From assembly GCA_947044365.1 (NCBI GenBank), contig OX345651.1, positions 3,750,426-3,814,425 on the forward strand: a DNA stretch of 64,000 nucleotides, in the 5' to 3' direction. This stretch comes from Petrosia ficiformis (taxonomy: Eukaryota > Porifera > Demospongiae > Haplosclerida > Petrosiidae). This document shows positions 35,601 to 50,600 of this stretch, one piece after another. Position 1 is the first letter of the stretch, and each line of letters starts with the position of its first letter. A program made the translations under genes and the position numbers. The notes under the pieces were generated by a model. That model was not told the origin of the DNA. It saw nothing but the letters and a program-made list of their open reading frames with translations, and searched no databases.

Positions 35601-38600
35601 GTAGAACTTTAGGAATATATTTCAGGTAGAATAGTTAGCTAGTAGTTCCAGTTTCTAATTCTATGTAAGCTACAAGCAGCTTTCTTTCTGCTGAGTTCGA
35701 GTGCACGTTCTATTACGCGCCACGCCCATTAAATGACCGAGCTAGCCCCCGTGAATGACGCAACTTCCTTAACTACGTATACAACGCATACTCATGCAAG
35801 TGGACACAAGAATATATATATATATATATAGTTCGAACCCGTGGGAAAGCAATCATAGGGATGGTCCTACGGGTCATAAAAAAAACACTTGTAATTACAA
35901 GCATGTATATTCCAAAATCTATTATCATAACTTGAACATGCTATTACCATGCATCTCCATGGTTATGATTATACTACTACACATGCACATAGTTATATAG
36001 TGTTAACATCAAAGGCATGGAATATGCTATCTACTGATTGTAATTTACTTGAATAGTTGGGTAGTCTTCACTGTCAAGATAGAGAAGTGTAACCTTTATC
36101 GCAATAGTAAGATAAACAGCTAGAGATCAGGTATATACTTGTAAGGTCTGTATACATTCATGATGACCTTAATAATTCGGATGTGATGACTTTACAACAT
36201 GTATATGTAATATAGTGTATAGCTTAATGTCATAAGGTTAATACATGATTATACTGTAACTCAATTATGAAGCAATAGAGTGTAATTTCAACTAATTTGA
36301 CATATACTATTAAAGGAATAGTTAGGTAAATAGCTTGAGATCAGGTGCATGTAAAATGTAGAGTCAGTTCACACTCATCATGACCTCAAAATATAAATGT
36401 GATGACTTGATATGACTATTTTGTATATATAGTAAGAGTGATGTTCAAGTTTGACATCAAAGACTAATTGATATTGATTGAACCCTAATCCTACCTAAAT
36501 AAATCGTAATATAATGATATTCATGAGACTTTGAATAATGGGCACTTTTAGTTAGTTAACTAAAACCCTTTTAGTAAGCCCAATATTAATTACTAAACTG
36601 ATAAACTAGTCATACTATACCTATAACTAAAAGTAGTCATTATTGTCATACTAAAACAACACTGCTCTCTTCTGTTTAACTTCAGAATTAACTTATGTAT
36701 ATAATTACATGTTTTACAGGTAGATTTTGTTTTTCTATAAATTTAATTAGTTTCCTGGTTGTATTGTTTTGATAACTAGTGACTTCCTTAATTCTCTATG
36801 TACCTATAAATACAAGTAATTGTCTATAGTGGTCTGTGGGTATGTGTTTACCATGTAGCATTGTTAAAACACAATTGTGTTCTCAAACTCTTGTCGTCAA
36901 ATTGTCCACTGAAACATAATGTTGTTGAGAGGAGTGGCCTGTGGGTATGTGTTTACCATGTAGCATTGTTAAAAAACAATTGTGTTCTCAAACTCTTGTC
37001 GTCAAATTGTCCACTGAAACATAATGTTGTTGAGAGGAGTAGAAGTTAATTAATATTCTTGTGGTTTCTATTGCATGAAGAATGTACGTACATGCAGGTA
37101 CAAGTAATTTACTGTAATTATATTCATTAAAGAGCATTACAGTAAGCTTGCAGTAATATTATTCTCACAAACCAACTCCTTGCTCCAATCAAAGGCGGGG
37201 TACATGTTAGTGGCCTTGTACCAATGCTTCTGATAAGCTCATATGGTGCACCATTGGCCCAATGAGTTTCTTATTCTCTTTGGGCCAGATGGTACGGTTA
37301 ATTATGGTTATATCGTCACTAATAGCATTAACTCTTTGTTAATTGGCTCAAAATGTATTATGGTGCACACACTAACCATTGTTGAGCCAATTTGGCCCAT
37401 GCTTCAAAACTTATCAAAAACTCTGCCTCATACCCAGGCTGAGTGAGTGCTTGTACTTAAGCATGCTTAAGTCCACTTTGAAATAATTTTAAAGTGCTTA
37501 TGCTTGTGCTTGTGCTTAATCATTCCTTTGGTGATGAGTATCACTTTGATTGTATAACAATCAAAGCTTGCCAGAGTGATGCCAACTCACAAATAAAAGA
37601 TTTGAACAACTAATGTGTAATAGTTGTTGAGGTTAATTATTGCTATCAAGCACTTGTTAAAGTACATTGTACATGTACATGTACATATACTTTGATTGTA
37701 TAATTATCAAAGCTCACCAGAGCGATGACCAATTACAGATAAAAACAGCTAATGTTTATTAAATATAATAGTTGTTGAGATTGTTATTGTGTTCAATATA
37801 CATGTAACTGTGTTTAAAGAATCATGTGCTTAAATCTACTTAAGCACTTCATGTGGGTACTTGTACGTGTACTTAAGCACATTCTGAAGTACTTGAACTC
37901 ATATCTAGTATGAGGCTTGTATGTGGTGCTCCAGTGGTTTTAATTAAGCTCCAATATTACTTCAGGATAACTAGATTTAGTTCATGCTAGCTGTATATTA
38001 TTGTTGAGTACTGATAACTGATTTGCTTGCCTAATGTTGTTACACATGCAGTAGAGTACATACACATGTTGCCAATAACTACTGTAGTGTGAAATATACA
38101 TTAAGTCTTGATAAGTGAATTTGTAATAGCAAGTAATAATTATAAGATAGTAATAGTACACTCACCTTATCTTAAAAATGAATTTTGTTAACTATGTTAT
38201 TATATTATACTGTGTCAACAAGATTATAAGGCTTGGACTTCAGAGACCATACTTACATGGTTTTTGTAAAAGCAACTTGATTAGCAAGTAAGATAGTAAT
38301 AATACATGTAATACACTCACCTCATCTTAAAAATAACTATGTTATTAGTTGTTAGCATTTTATACTGTGTCAACAACAGAGAAGGCCTGGACTTCAGAGA
38401 CCATACTTAGTAGTGTAGTACTTTGTACAAAGATGGCAGAACCATAGAGACCATACTTAGTAGTGTAGTACTTTGTACAAAGCTGGCAGAACCATAGAGA
38501 CCATACTTAGTAGTGTAGTACTTTGTACAAAGATGGCAGAACCATAGAGGCTATGCTAAGAAGTGGCCTTGCCCTTATTAGGTTTACTGTAGTAGTGAAG

Positions 38601-41600
38601 AAAGTTATGTGAATATAGAATGGCCTTATTAGTAAAGTCTGTTCACATACATGATGACCTCAAAATTATGATGTGATGATGTAATATAGTGTATAGTTTA
38701 AGGTTTAAGGTCCTCTACTAATGCCAACAGGCTAAAAAAACTGAGCATTTCCATGTTTGCAGCACAATCACAAACATGTGGTGGCAACGCCCTTAAATTT
38801 TATTGTTATTAATGACAACAACTGACCACACCCTTATTTATTGGACGCCTCACTTGAAAAAGGCGTCTTTTGCGAGTTTCAGGGCATCTTAAAATACCTG
38901 AATAGCATTGTAGCTCAAACACTGACTGTAATTCAATAATGAAGCTACATGTATGGATTGACATACATTGTACATAAAAAAGAACAGGAATGATAATTAT
39001 ATGAAAATGGTGCAGGTAAAAGGATCGTTGGTCATTCCAAAATAAAGTTATGAACATTTTCGGTAAACACTTTAGCAATTTACACACTAAGGGAGTAAAC
39101 TTTGAACTGAAATGATTAGTACATAGAATCAGTATAAATGATGAACTTATGATTTCGAATAATGACTTTATTGGAGCCTTATATGCAACAAACACAGGAT
39201 ACTATATAGTCATAACAAGATTATATAATGATTATACTCCTGTCTTGGTTGTAATAACTGATAAACATTATTGGATGGATGGATGGATGGATGGATGGAT
39301 GGGTGGATGGATGGATGGGTGGGTGGATTGATGGATGGATGGGTAGATGGATGGATGGATGGCTGGATGAATGGATGGATGAATGGATGGATGGATGGTT
39401 GGGTAGATGGATGGATGGATGGATGGATGGATGAATGGATGGATGGATGGTTGGGTGGGTGAGTGGTTGGATGGTTGGATGAATGCAATGTGGGTGGTTG
39501 GATGGATGGGTGAGTGGATTCATAGTATTACATTGTACTTAGACTTGTTAATTAAACCTCATTATCAGTAAACAGTAATGAATATCATTATAAATTGCTG
39601 TTATAGTATTATGAATATTACTTAATATTATGTACTAACTTGTTAAAATCAATGAATACTGTTATAAATTACATGTAATATTGTACAACACTTCATATTG
39701 TGATGTCATTGTTTTCTTGGTAAATAACTTGCTATTCGACCATTGTACAGTAACCCAACTAAATTTGGTATCTAGGTGGAGCGATAGTTGTTCATCCTGG
39801 ATACCATTGTGAATAATAACCATGTAAATGTACATGTGTGTGTTTGATCAAAGATATTAGTTATATTTATCTACAGTGGAACCCCTCTATTTCAGATGCC
39901 CTTGGGACAAATATAAGTGTCCTGATTACAGGGGTGTCCTCATTTCAGAGGAGAATTTATGTTATAAAACACAGTTTGGGACATTTTTCTTAATACAGGG
40001 GTGTCCTCAATAGAGGTGTTTCACTGTAATTATCTATTATTGAAACTGTTTTCATCTTATTTCTTATAGGATAATTACTAGTTCAGTAATTAATGTCGAT
40101 GAAGATGAAGAGTGTGACAAAATGGAGGTAAATAATAATAAATAATGTGCTAAGAGGAGAAATATTTGTAATTTATGCAAACAAGTATAAAATTCCATAC
40201 TCTCATAAATGGTCTTACTAACAGATGTTATAAGTAGAAAAGATGGTGAATTCCCAGCAGGAGTTGAACCAACAACCCTAGCTTACTAGGCCATTGCTCT
40301 ACCAACTAAGCCACTAGGACTCAGCTGACACCAACTAAGTCATGGTGCCCATTATTGGGAAACATCTTTTCTCCATTAGGGGAGGGGTAGGCCATTGCTC
40401 TACCAACTAAGCCACTAGGACTCAGCTGACAGCAAATAAGTCATGGTGCCCTATATTGGGAAGCATCTTTTCTCCTTTAGGGGAGGAGGGATGTTGTCAC
40501 ATGCCTAATAACCGAACAAATAACCTTTCAGCCAAAGGAGCACTACATTACATGTACTTAGGAATCTGTTATAAGAGGGGATCTCATTGCTGAGATACTA
40601 GGCTGATAACAACTATAGTCTGTTCACATTCACTATGTCCTCAAAATTATGATGTGATGACTTTATATGTAATATAATGTATAGTTTAATGTCATAAGGT
40701 TAATACATGATTATATTGTAACTCAATAATGAAGTAATGGATTGAAATTTGACATACACAAAAAAGAACGGGAAGGACTAGTATATGAAAACGGTGCAAG
40801 TAAAAAGATTGTTAAACTGATCAGTTATGATCATTTTTCTGAGGTTATGGTGAATGTGAGTGACCTTTAATAATAGTGGAAATGAATTGTGGTTGATGCT
40901 TCATTTAAGCTCACGAAATATAATTAGAGTATATATGGTACTATATTACTTCTATCGTAGGGGTAGGGCTCTTATCGTAGGGGTGGGGTTTTTCCGTTAT
41001 AGTATGTAGTATAGTACCATATATGTTCTAATTATTTCGTGAGCTTAAATGAAGCACTAGCCCCTGAATTGTGACAACACCCCATAGACAGAAACAAAGT
41101 AAGATGAAACACAGAGAAAAGATGGTGAATTCCCAAAGAATTGAAACTAGCAGCTGTATTTTCTATTATGAGTCATAAGATACAACTCAATATTGATAGA
41201 ATTTACCAAGTATGGTTATCTATTGTATATAATTATATGCTCAATCTTGTTATTGGCTTGTACAATAATTTGGAGCATATGTTAGTAGTGTGTTACACAG
41301 ACTGACTGACTGACTACATGTACAATGATATAATCATTTGTCAAGATCTTGATAATGGATTACCAAGGTCTGTCTCTACCTCTACAATACGATCCCCACT
41401 CCATAATTCATTCCCTCCAACAAAACTCCTGTATAACACCACGCTCTACAATGGCTTCCTCATCTCTAATGTAATTTAATTACTCCTCTCTCTGCTAATG
41501 GCTTGTTAGTCTCTCTGCTTTCTCTACACTCTCTCTGCAATGGCTTTGTTTATTTCTCTACAATGGCTTTGTTCTGTTTCTGAATTGCTTAATACATGTA

Positions 41601-44600
41601 CATACATGTATGTATTAGCTCGTGATGTCATCATGATGTGGTTACTGTTCGTACATGATATATGTAATATAATTATGTTAACCTTTGATGTCATTCCTAA
41701 TGTACATATATAAGTGCATATGTATTAGCTTGTCATGTCATTCTACAATGTACATGTACATCACTTTGTATATATCAATTGTATTAGCCTGTGATGTCAT
41801 AATCAAAGGGCCTACAATGCCAACAAGTGGCGTAACCACAGTGTTAAATCTCATATGTGGCACTGACCACAGTGCTACATGAGAAATGTTAGAAACAAGA
41901 CACATTCTATAATTAACAGTTTAAACACTTGTCTTTTTTCAATGACAAGGAGTGAATCCATAGACCAGTCTTTAAGTACTGGAAAGAGATATTCCATACA
42001 ACAAGGATAATTTATGCTTCGTTTGCATGATACAAAACAGACAGTTTCCTGGTGCACACATGGAATATACATGTATTATCACTATGACAACCTCAGGCTG
42101 ACCTCATCACAGTGACAATATATTCTATACTACATATTGCATAAACAGTAAAGCCCTCTGTCTGATATTGTTATGCTAACGATAACAGTTGATTTGTGTA
42201 ATTGTATTGTGTGTATTGTATTATTTATACAACACTTTAACCCTACCATGTGCTGTACATGTGTACCAGCATCTACTCAATTAGGTGTACATGTACATAC
42301 TTGTACTATATATATCATCATGACATGTTTTGTGGTATAGGTAGTCATAATCAACAGAATTGCAACTACTTAAGTGTGACTAATGGGTTGTTAACAACAC
42401 ATATTGGCACAATATATAATATAAAAAATATATATACATGTACATGTACATGTACCATAGTGATGAAATGGTTTTGTAATGCAGTAAAGTTGTAATCAAA
42501 AGAACCAGTAAACAGTTGTGAGTACTACTGTATAGTGACCACACTATTACTCCCACCACTTGTCCTGATGGTTCAAAGTGTCACATTAGAGTTTAATGAA
42601 GTACATGTATGTAATTACCCTCGCCCTGAAGTGTAGGCGGAAGGGTATGGTAATCATTTTAACAGTGATTAAACCAGTGCATATACTATATACTATATAG
42701 TATATAGTTTACATTGTGACTGAGGTGACTTACATGTTCATGTACATGTACATAGTCTACATACAGAAGGGTACAGTTGACATACAGGTACAGAAGGGTA
42801 CAATGGACATACAGGTACAGAAGGGTACAATGGACATTCAGGTACAGAAGGGTACAGTGGACAGACAGGTGGACATACAGGTACAGAAGGGTACAATGGA
42901 CATTCAGGTACAGAAGGGTACAATGGACATACAGGTACAGAAGGGTACAGTGGACATTCAGGTACAGAAGGGTACAATGGACATTCAGGTACAGAAGGGT
43001 ACAATGGACATTCAGGTACAGAAGGGTACAGTGGACAGACAGGTGGGCATACAGGTACAGAAGGGTACAGTGGACATTCAGGTACAGAAGGGTACAATGG
43101 ACATTCAGGTACAGAAGGGTACAGTGGACAGACAGGTGGGCATACAGGTACAGAAGGGTACAGTGGACATACAGGTACAGAAGGGTACAGTGGACATACA
43201 GGTACAGAAGGGTACAGTGGACATTCAGGTACAGAAGGGTACAGTGGACATACAGGTACAGAAGGGTACAGTGGACATACAGGTACAGAAGGGTACAGTG
43301 GACATTCAGGTACAGAAGGGTACAGTGGACATACAGGTACAGAAGGGTACAGTGGACATACAGGTACAGAAGGGTACAATGGACATTCAGGTACAGAAGG
43401 GTACAGTGGACATTCAGGTACAGAAGGGTACAATGGACATTCAGGTACAGAAGGGTACAATGGACATTCAGGTACAGAAGGGTACAATGGACATTCAGGT
43501 ACAGAAGGGTACAGTGGACATACAGGTACAGAAGGGTACAATGGACATTCAGGTACAGAAGGGTACAGTGGACAGACAGGTGGGCATACAGGTACAGAAG
43601 GGTACAGTGGACATACAGGTACAGAAGGGTACAATGGACATTCAGGTACAGAAGGGTACAGTGGACAGACAGGTGGGCATACAGGTACAGAAGGGTACAG
43701 TGGACATACAGGTACAGAAGGGTACAGTGGACATACAGGTACAGAAGGGTACAGTGGACATTCAGGTACAGAAGGGTACAGTGGACATACAGGTACAGAA
43801 GGGTACAGTGGACATACAGGTACAGAAGGGTACAGTGGACATTCAGGTACAGAAGGGTACAGTGGACATACAGGTACAGAAGGGTACAATGGACATTCAG
43901 GTACAGAAGGGTACAGTGGACATACAGGTACAGAAGGGTACAATGGACATTCAGGTACAGAAGGGTACAGTGGACAGACAGGTGGGCATACAGGTACAGA
44001 AGGGTACAGTGAACATACAGAAGGGTACAAAGGGATACTGTGTCCTTAGAAAACAATCGGGAGAGTACACAATAACTGAATATATTTGCAATATAAAACA
44101 TTTCATAAACTTTCTTTTTTCCATATATAGCGTGACTCGTTAGCTAATGAACCTATTTCAATAACTCTAATTGAAGCTGGAAATGAGGAGGAAGAGGAGG
44201 AGGAGGAGGAGGAGAAGGAGGAAGAGGTGAGCCAGGAACTGGAGGGTGAGAGAAAAGACAAAGAAGAGAGTTGTAAAGATAATTCATCAGTTGATTTCAA
44301 AACAGTTTCAAAGAAAATACAAAATGGAGATAAAAGATCTGATGATGGAAGTACAGGTTGGAACCTTAGTCATATTCTACCTCTCCTTCCATCTGCTGTT
44401 GTCATGGCAACCTCTTCAGAGGAATCAAGTGTAGATACATGTAGAATTAATGGAACAGGTGATGAGTTAACAAGAGGCAATGAGACACCTAACATGTCAG
44501 AGAAATCTTCTGTCCCTCCTACACCCTCGTCAGATAGTCACTTATCATTTTCACTTGTTCCTAGCTACTTAACTCATTCAAGAAATATTTCTGAAACTCC

Positions 44601-47600
44601 TTCTCTCCCTCCATTTATTAGTTCATCTTCTTCATCAGCTTACCACTCACGCAACAGTTCTATGGCCTCTCAGATCACCTCTGACTGGTTTGATTCTGAT
44701 AGTCATTGTACTGACATAGACTCGTGTATAGTTATGCAAAGCGGAGACCTTCACAGACCTATATCTTTACAAGATTCAAGATTTAAATTTCCAGACATGA
44801 CCTCCCTCGAACTCAAACATCGTTTATGCTATTCTTTTACTGATATAACTTCACCAATTAGAGTTCCTGAGCATCTGTTTGTCCCTTCTCCGGAACTAGA
44901 AGATACTTTACGAACTATTGATGGTGTAGTGAGAGAGAATGTGAATGTTCACGGTGAGAGTTTTGATCAAAAGCATTTGCTATCAGCTATGAAGAGTTCA
45001 GAATGGATTAAGAAGGAAATGAGAAGAGCCAGACACTCAATGGTTCAGGTGTGTGTATGTATGTGTCTGTGTATGTATGTGTCTATACATGTATGTGTCT
45101 GTATGTGTGTCGGTGTGTGTCTGTTTGTGTGTCTGTGTCTGTGTGTGTCTGTGTGTGTTTGTTTGTGTGTTTGTGTGTTTGTGTACATGTAGCACATGAG
45201 GCCAGGTACGTTTGAATGTACACAAGTACACCAGGGATGAAAATCACAGTCACCCATCAGCCAAAATCCAAGCGAATTGGTTAAGCAGCCATCCATATTT
45301 TTGATGAATCAGTCACATTTAGCCAAGAAAAAAAACAAACAAGTTTTTAAATTAAAAAGGTGTGGTCACAAGATGCACATGTGACAGTAATGGCTACCAC
45401 TTGAAAGAGACAGAGTACCAGCAAACCACCGAAAAGCCAAGTTTCCAAGAGACAAGTCACTGTTGAGACTTTTAGGAAGTAGCAACGAAGTTTTGAGAAA
45501 GACCGTGCATCATTTGAATGGCTGCGCTGCGATGAGGACGACAAAGAGAAGTCGCTTGTTTCTGTCTTGTGATATGTTGTTTGCCGTAAATAGAATATGA
45601 AGATTGTCGGGCACAAGAACTTTTCACGAGCATGGATTGATGGTTCTACCAATCATAAAACAAGTATCATCATAGATCATGCTCACAGTGAGCAACATAA
45701 GTCAGCTACATGTATGATGCATTTTCACAAAGATACATGTTTTAAGCATATTTCTTACATGTCAGGTCAAAATTTCATGATGGCAGACAGTTGTGGTCTG
45801 ACAAAGTTCAGAGCAGTTGCCAATAGTTATTTTCATCCCTATACACGTACTAGCAAGCTTGCCAAGTACATATTTACATACTATGATGGGAGCTACACTT
45901 TAATAAGGTGCTAGTCAACTGTACTTTTAAGTAGTACTATAGTACTACTTTGTACTGTAATCATTTGTATGTGATAGCATAGTACTAATGTTTAATACTG
46001 TATAATAATACATTCAAATACAGAGCACTTTACTACACTGCAGTCAATGGAAGTACAGTGATAGTATGTAAACTTAATAATGTCAGGTACTGTACATTTG
46101 AAGTACAGTGTACTTCACTCACAAAGTACACTGCAGTCAATGGAAGTACAGTGATAGTATGTAAACTTAATAATGTCAGGTACTGTACATTTGAAGTACA
46201 GTGTACTTCACTCACGGAGTATACTGTAGTCAATGGAAGTACAGTGATAGTATGTAAACATAATAATGTCAGGTACTGTATACATTTGTATATGTACAAA
46301 GCACAGACATTGTTTAGTGAAAGGAGTCGTGTATGGTACAAGTACAATCATTGTTTTGACAATAGTAACTTGAGTGTATATTCAAGTAATTTGGAATTAC
46401 TTGGCCCACGTCTGCATTTTTGTGAACTATAGAAGACACTAGTGAGAAAATAACACATAATGCCTTTTAAACTTTGAAATGTAAAATACCAAAATCCAAT
46501 CTATCTGCAGTGTTTTTACAGTCTTCCCGACTTACTGTATAAAGTTAAATCTATATTCCAGTATCTCCATGGTTACCATAGTTACTAGAGTATCTTGGAT
46601 CTCCATGGTTACTTGGTTATGTTCTTTGATTGTATTGCTCAGAAGAATATGATATGATGTTATTATTAAATCAATTCATTTGTTGTCAAACAATTTATTT
46701 TATGAATTCCACACTAACCGATTGGTCACTATATTCTGCATTATTTAACGTATTCCCAATATAAGTATATTTGATATACTATATAACATGTACATATGTG
46801 CCTTATTAGTTTATACATGTACATGTGTATTAAACTACATGTACATGTACATATGTGCCTTATTACTTTATACATGTACATGTGTATTAAATTACATGTA
46901 CATGTACATATGTGCCTTATTAGTTTATACATGTACATGTGTATTAAACTACACGTACATGTACACATGTGCCTTATTATGGCCCGTAGGGCCATCCCTA
47001 TGATTGCTTTCCCACGGGTTCGATGTATGTTTATATATATATATGTTTGTGTCACCTACACGAGTATGCGTTGTATACGTAGTTAAGGAAGTTACATCAT
47101 TCCCGGGGGGCTCGGTCAATTAATGGGCGTGGCGCGTAAAAGAACGCGCGATCAAGCTCTACACACCAGCAGAAAGAAAGCTGTGTAGCTTACGTAGAAA
47201 CTGGAACTAATAGCTAGCTATTCTGCCTGACATATATTCCTAAAGTTCTACAAGGTCCTTTGAAAGGTCAGGAGAGTAGATAATCAAAATAATAACTGTA
47301 ATAAGCTGTTGTCTTTCATGCTTGATAGTCAGCCATGATTACTGAATGCTGGACACCACAAAGCAGTCATAGGGATACTTTTATAAATTTGTAAAGCAAT
47401 CATAGGGATGTTTTTTTTTCTCTATATACACTTGTTAGTTTATACATGTACATGTATATTAAATTACATATACATGCAACTCTCATTTTTCATTTTTATG
47501 GCCCGTAGGGCCATCCCTATAATTGCTTTCCACGGGGTTTAATGTATATATATATATATATGTTTGTGTCACTTGCGCGACTATGCGTTGTATACGTAGT

Positions 47601-50600
47601 TAAGTTGCATCATTCTGGGGGGCTCGGTCAATTAATGGGCGTGGTGCGTAAAAGAACGCCCATTTGAGCTACAGAGCAGCCAAGAAGCTTCAGAAAGAAT
47701 GTAAAACTGCTAATAACTGTTGTATATAGCAGAGAAACAGTATAAATATTATGCAAGAATCTTTAACAAGTATGATAAGTTGTTGAGTTTCAGACACGAG
47801 GAAGTCATCATTTAGAACCTTGAAGGAGTACTTCAGTCAGTTCATCAAAGATCTGTGTATTTAGACTGCAATCAGGCTTACACTTCTTCAGGCCCCAGCT
47901 TTTGAGTACACAGAAAGGTAGAGACACTAGTGCCATCAGCAATGCTTAATACATAGACATCACAAAGCAAATATAGGGATGTTTTTTTCTCTATATACAC
48001 TTGTTCCATTGCCTCAGGTGTCTTTCTTTCTTTCTTTCTTTCTACATCTCCTGTAACATTATGTACATATGTGCCTACATAATTATACATGTATATTAAA
48101 CTACATGTACATGTACACATGTGCCTTATTAGTAGTTTATACATATACATGTACACATGTGCCTTATTAGTTTATACATGTACATGTGTATTAAACTACA
48201 TGTACATGTACACATGTGCCTTATTAGTTTATACATGTACATGTATGTTAAACTACATGTACATGTACATACATGTACACGTATGTGCCTTATTAGTTTA
48301 TACATGTACATGTACATATGTGCCTTATTAGTTTATACATGTACGTGTATATTAAACTACATGTACATGTACACATGTGCCTTATTAGTTTATACATGTA
48401 CATGTACATGTACACATGTGCCTTATTAGTTTATACATGTACATGTATGTTAAACTACATGTACATGTACACATGTGCCTTATTAGTTTATGTTGGGGAT
48501 ACACTCTTGACTATCATCATTGGACTGTTACCCATGTATTCTCTTGTGCTAATTTACTCACCTTATTGTAACCTATGTATGTGTTAATAGGCTTGTCTTA
48601 TCTTGCATAATGTCATGTGTTTTAGTTAATTGAAGAAAAATATTCTAGAACTAGTCAATGTATATATAAACCAGTGATTATTGTACAATTTAGTTCTGTT
48701 GTCATTGAAGTCTATAAACTGTTAAACTTTGCTACATCAAGGGAGTATTCTAACAGTTTATACACGTACATGTAGGTGTCTTTGGTGGTTTCATTACCCT
48801 GGCCTTCACCTAATGCCTAGTATTAAGTTAGCCTGTTCATACTGGTGTATGAGATGCTTGATTCAGACCCTGCCAGCTGGGCTGCCTTGGTAGCTCAGTC
48901 GGTAGAGCATCTGTCTGGAGTACAGAGTGTTGTGGGTTCGAATCCCACCTGAGGCAACTTTCATTTTCATTTTTCCATTACTTCAGGTGTCTTTCTTTCT
49001 TTCTTTCTACATCTCTGATAACATCATGTATATTGAACTACATGTACATAATAATGTGACCCAATTTGGGAAAACCACAATAATAATTATGAACTAATGC
49101 TAAGTTTCCAACACTTGCTATCTGGATATAGGAAGAAAACTAGCTTTGGTACCTAGGAGGAGCATTAATAGGTGTTCCTGGATACACCATTTCATTGGTT
49201 TCCTGTGCAAAATGGCCGAATAGTGAGTGTTTGAACATAAGCATTTGTTCAATGTTTTCCCGAATTGGGTCACATATGTCTTTGTATTATTTTTGTGGTT
49301 TTCCCAAATTGGTACACATGTACCTAATCAGTATGATATACATGTACATGTGTACATGTACCTTATTAGTTTATACATGTACAATTGTACATATACATGT
49401 ATACAACATGTACCTAATCACTGTAATCAGTATATTATACATGTACATGTACACATGTATTTAATTGTTTATCATGTACATGTATAAGAACTTCATGTAT
49501 AAGAACTTCATGTACATGTATATTTACACATATACTTAATCACTATAATCTTTATGTCGTTCATGTACATGTACATGTACACATGTACCTAATTGTTTAT
49601 ACATGTACATGTATAACAACTTCATGTATATGTACACATATACCTAATCACTGTAATCTGTATGTGGTACATGCAATATTCCACCTTAGTACTATGTTAT
49701 CATGACAATATAAAGAATGTGACAATGTTTATGTGTAATTGTGGTTACTAGGTGATAATAGTGTCAGACTGTGCAACTACAAAGTGTCTCTGTGTGGTCT
49801 CTTGTCATGAATATCTATCCTATGATTATAGTACTATATACATGTAGAAGTATATCTTAATGTCATCAGCCACTAAACATGAATATTCAACTACATGTAC
49901 ATGAATACTGAACTACATGTACACGTGAACCTAATCAGTGTGTTGTACATATACATGAATACTGAACTACATACATACATACATTTGTTATTCAGTAATC
50001 ATGTGTTAATCTGATACCATTTAAAACACTTTATATTTCATTCATATGTGTATTCATTGATGTATTCATATTTTACTACAGGTGAAAGTATCATCTAAAA
50101 GTCGTCATTATGTGCACTTCAATGTTAAAGCTGGTGATATGTTTATATGGGAATTTGCTACTAAAAAGAAGGACATTGGATTCGGTAAGTTAAAGAGCTG
50201 TCTAAATGGACTAATTATTAATGAATTAGGCCTGGAAAAAAGCTGCGAATGTTGGAATTTTCATTCGTTTGCTATGCATTCGAATCTAAATTCTCCCCTC
50301 GAAGCTTTGCTGCAACGCCCACTTTAATGTTCATACGTGTGCACTTGTACACTCCAAATGTGTTTCAGTAAATTTTAGGCTGTGTTCCTGGCCGCTTCTG
50401 AGTATTGACTATTTGTCCCTGTCTAGTAATAAATAATAGTCATCACATTATTAGCAATAAAATTAAACACCACTTCCACATAACAACCCTACATAAGTAA
50501 GCTAGAGTAAAGGCAAAACACAATAAGCTATCCTTATTTAGGGAAGTGTTGTTTAACTTTGTTGCCATCCCAATATTGTTTCTATGGATACACTCTGTCC

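Noticed and set aside
42716..44143. 475- and 471-codon open frames on opposite strands
   Set aside because: They are translations of a 27-bp repeat whose length is divisible by three; no frame joins the GOLD exons in phase.
45347..45652. Minus-strand 101-codon frame
   Set aside because: It is the antisense of the zinc-finger relic, which has a better motif match on the plus strand.
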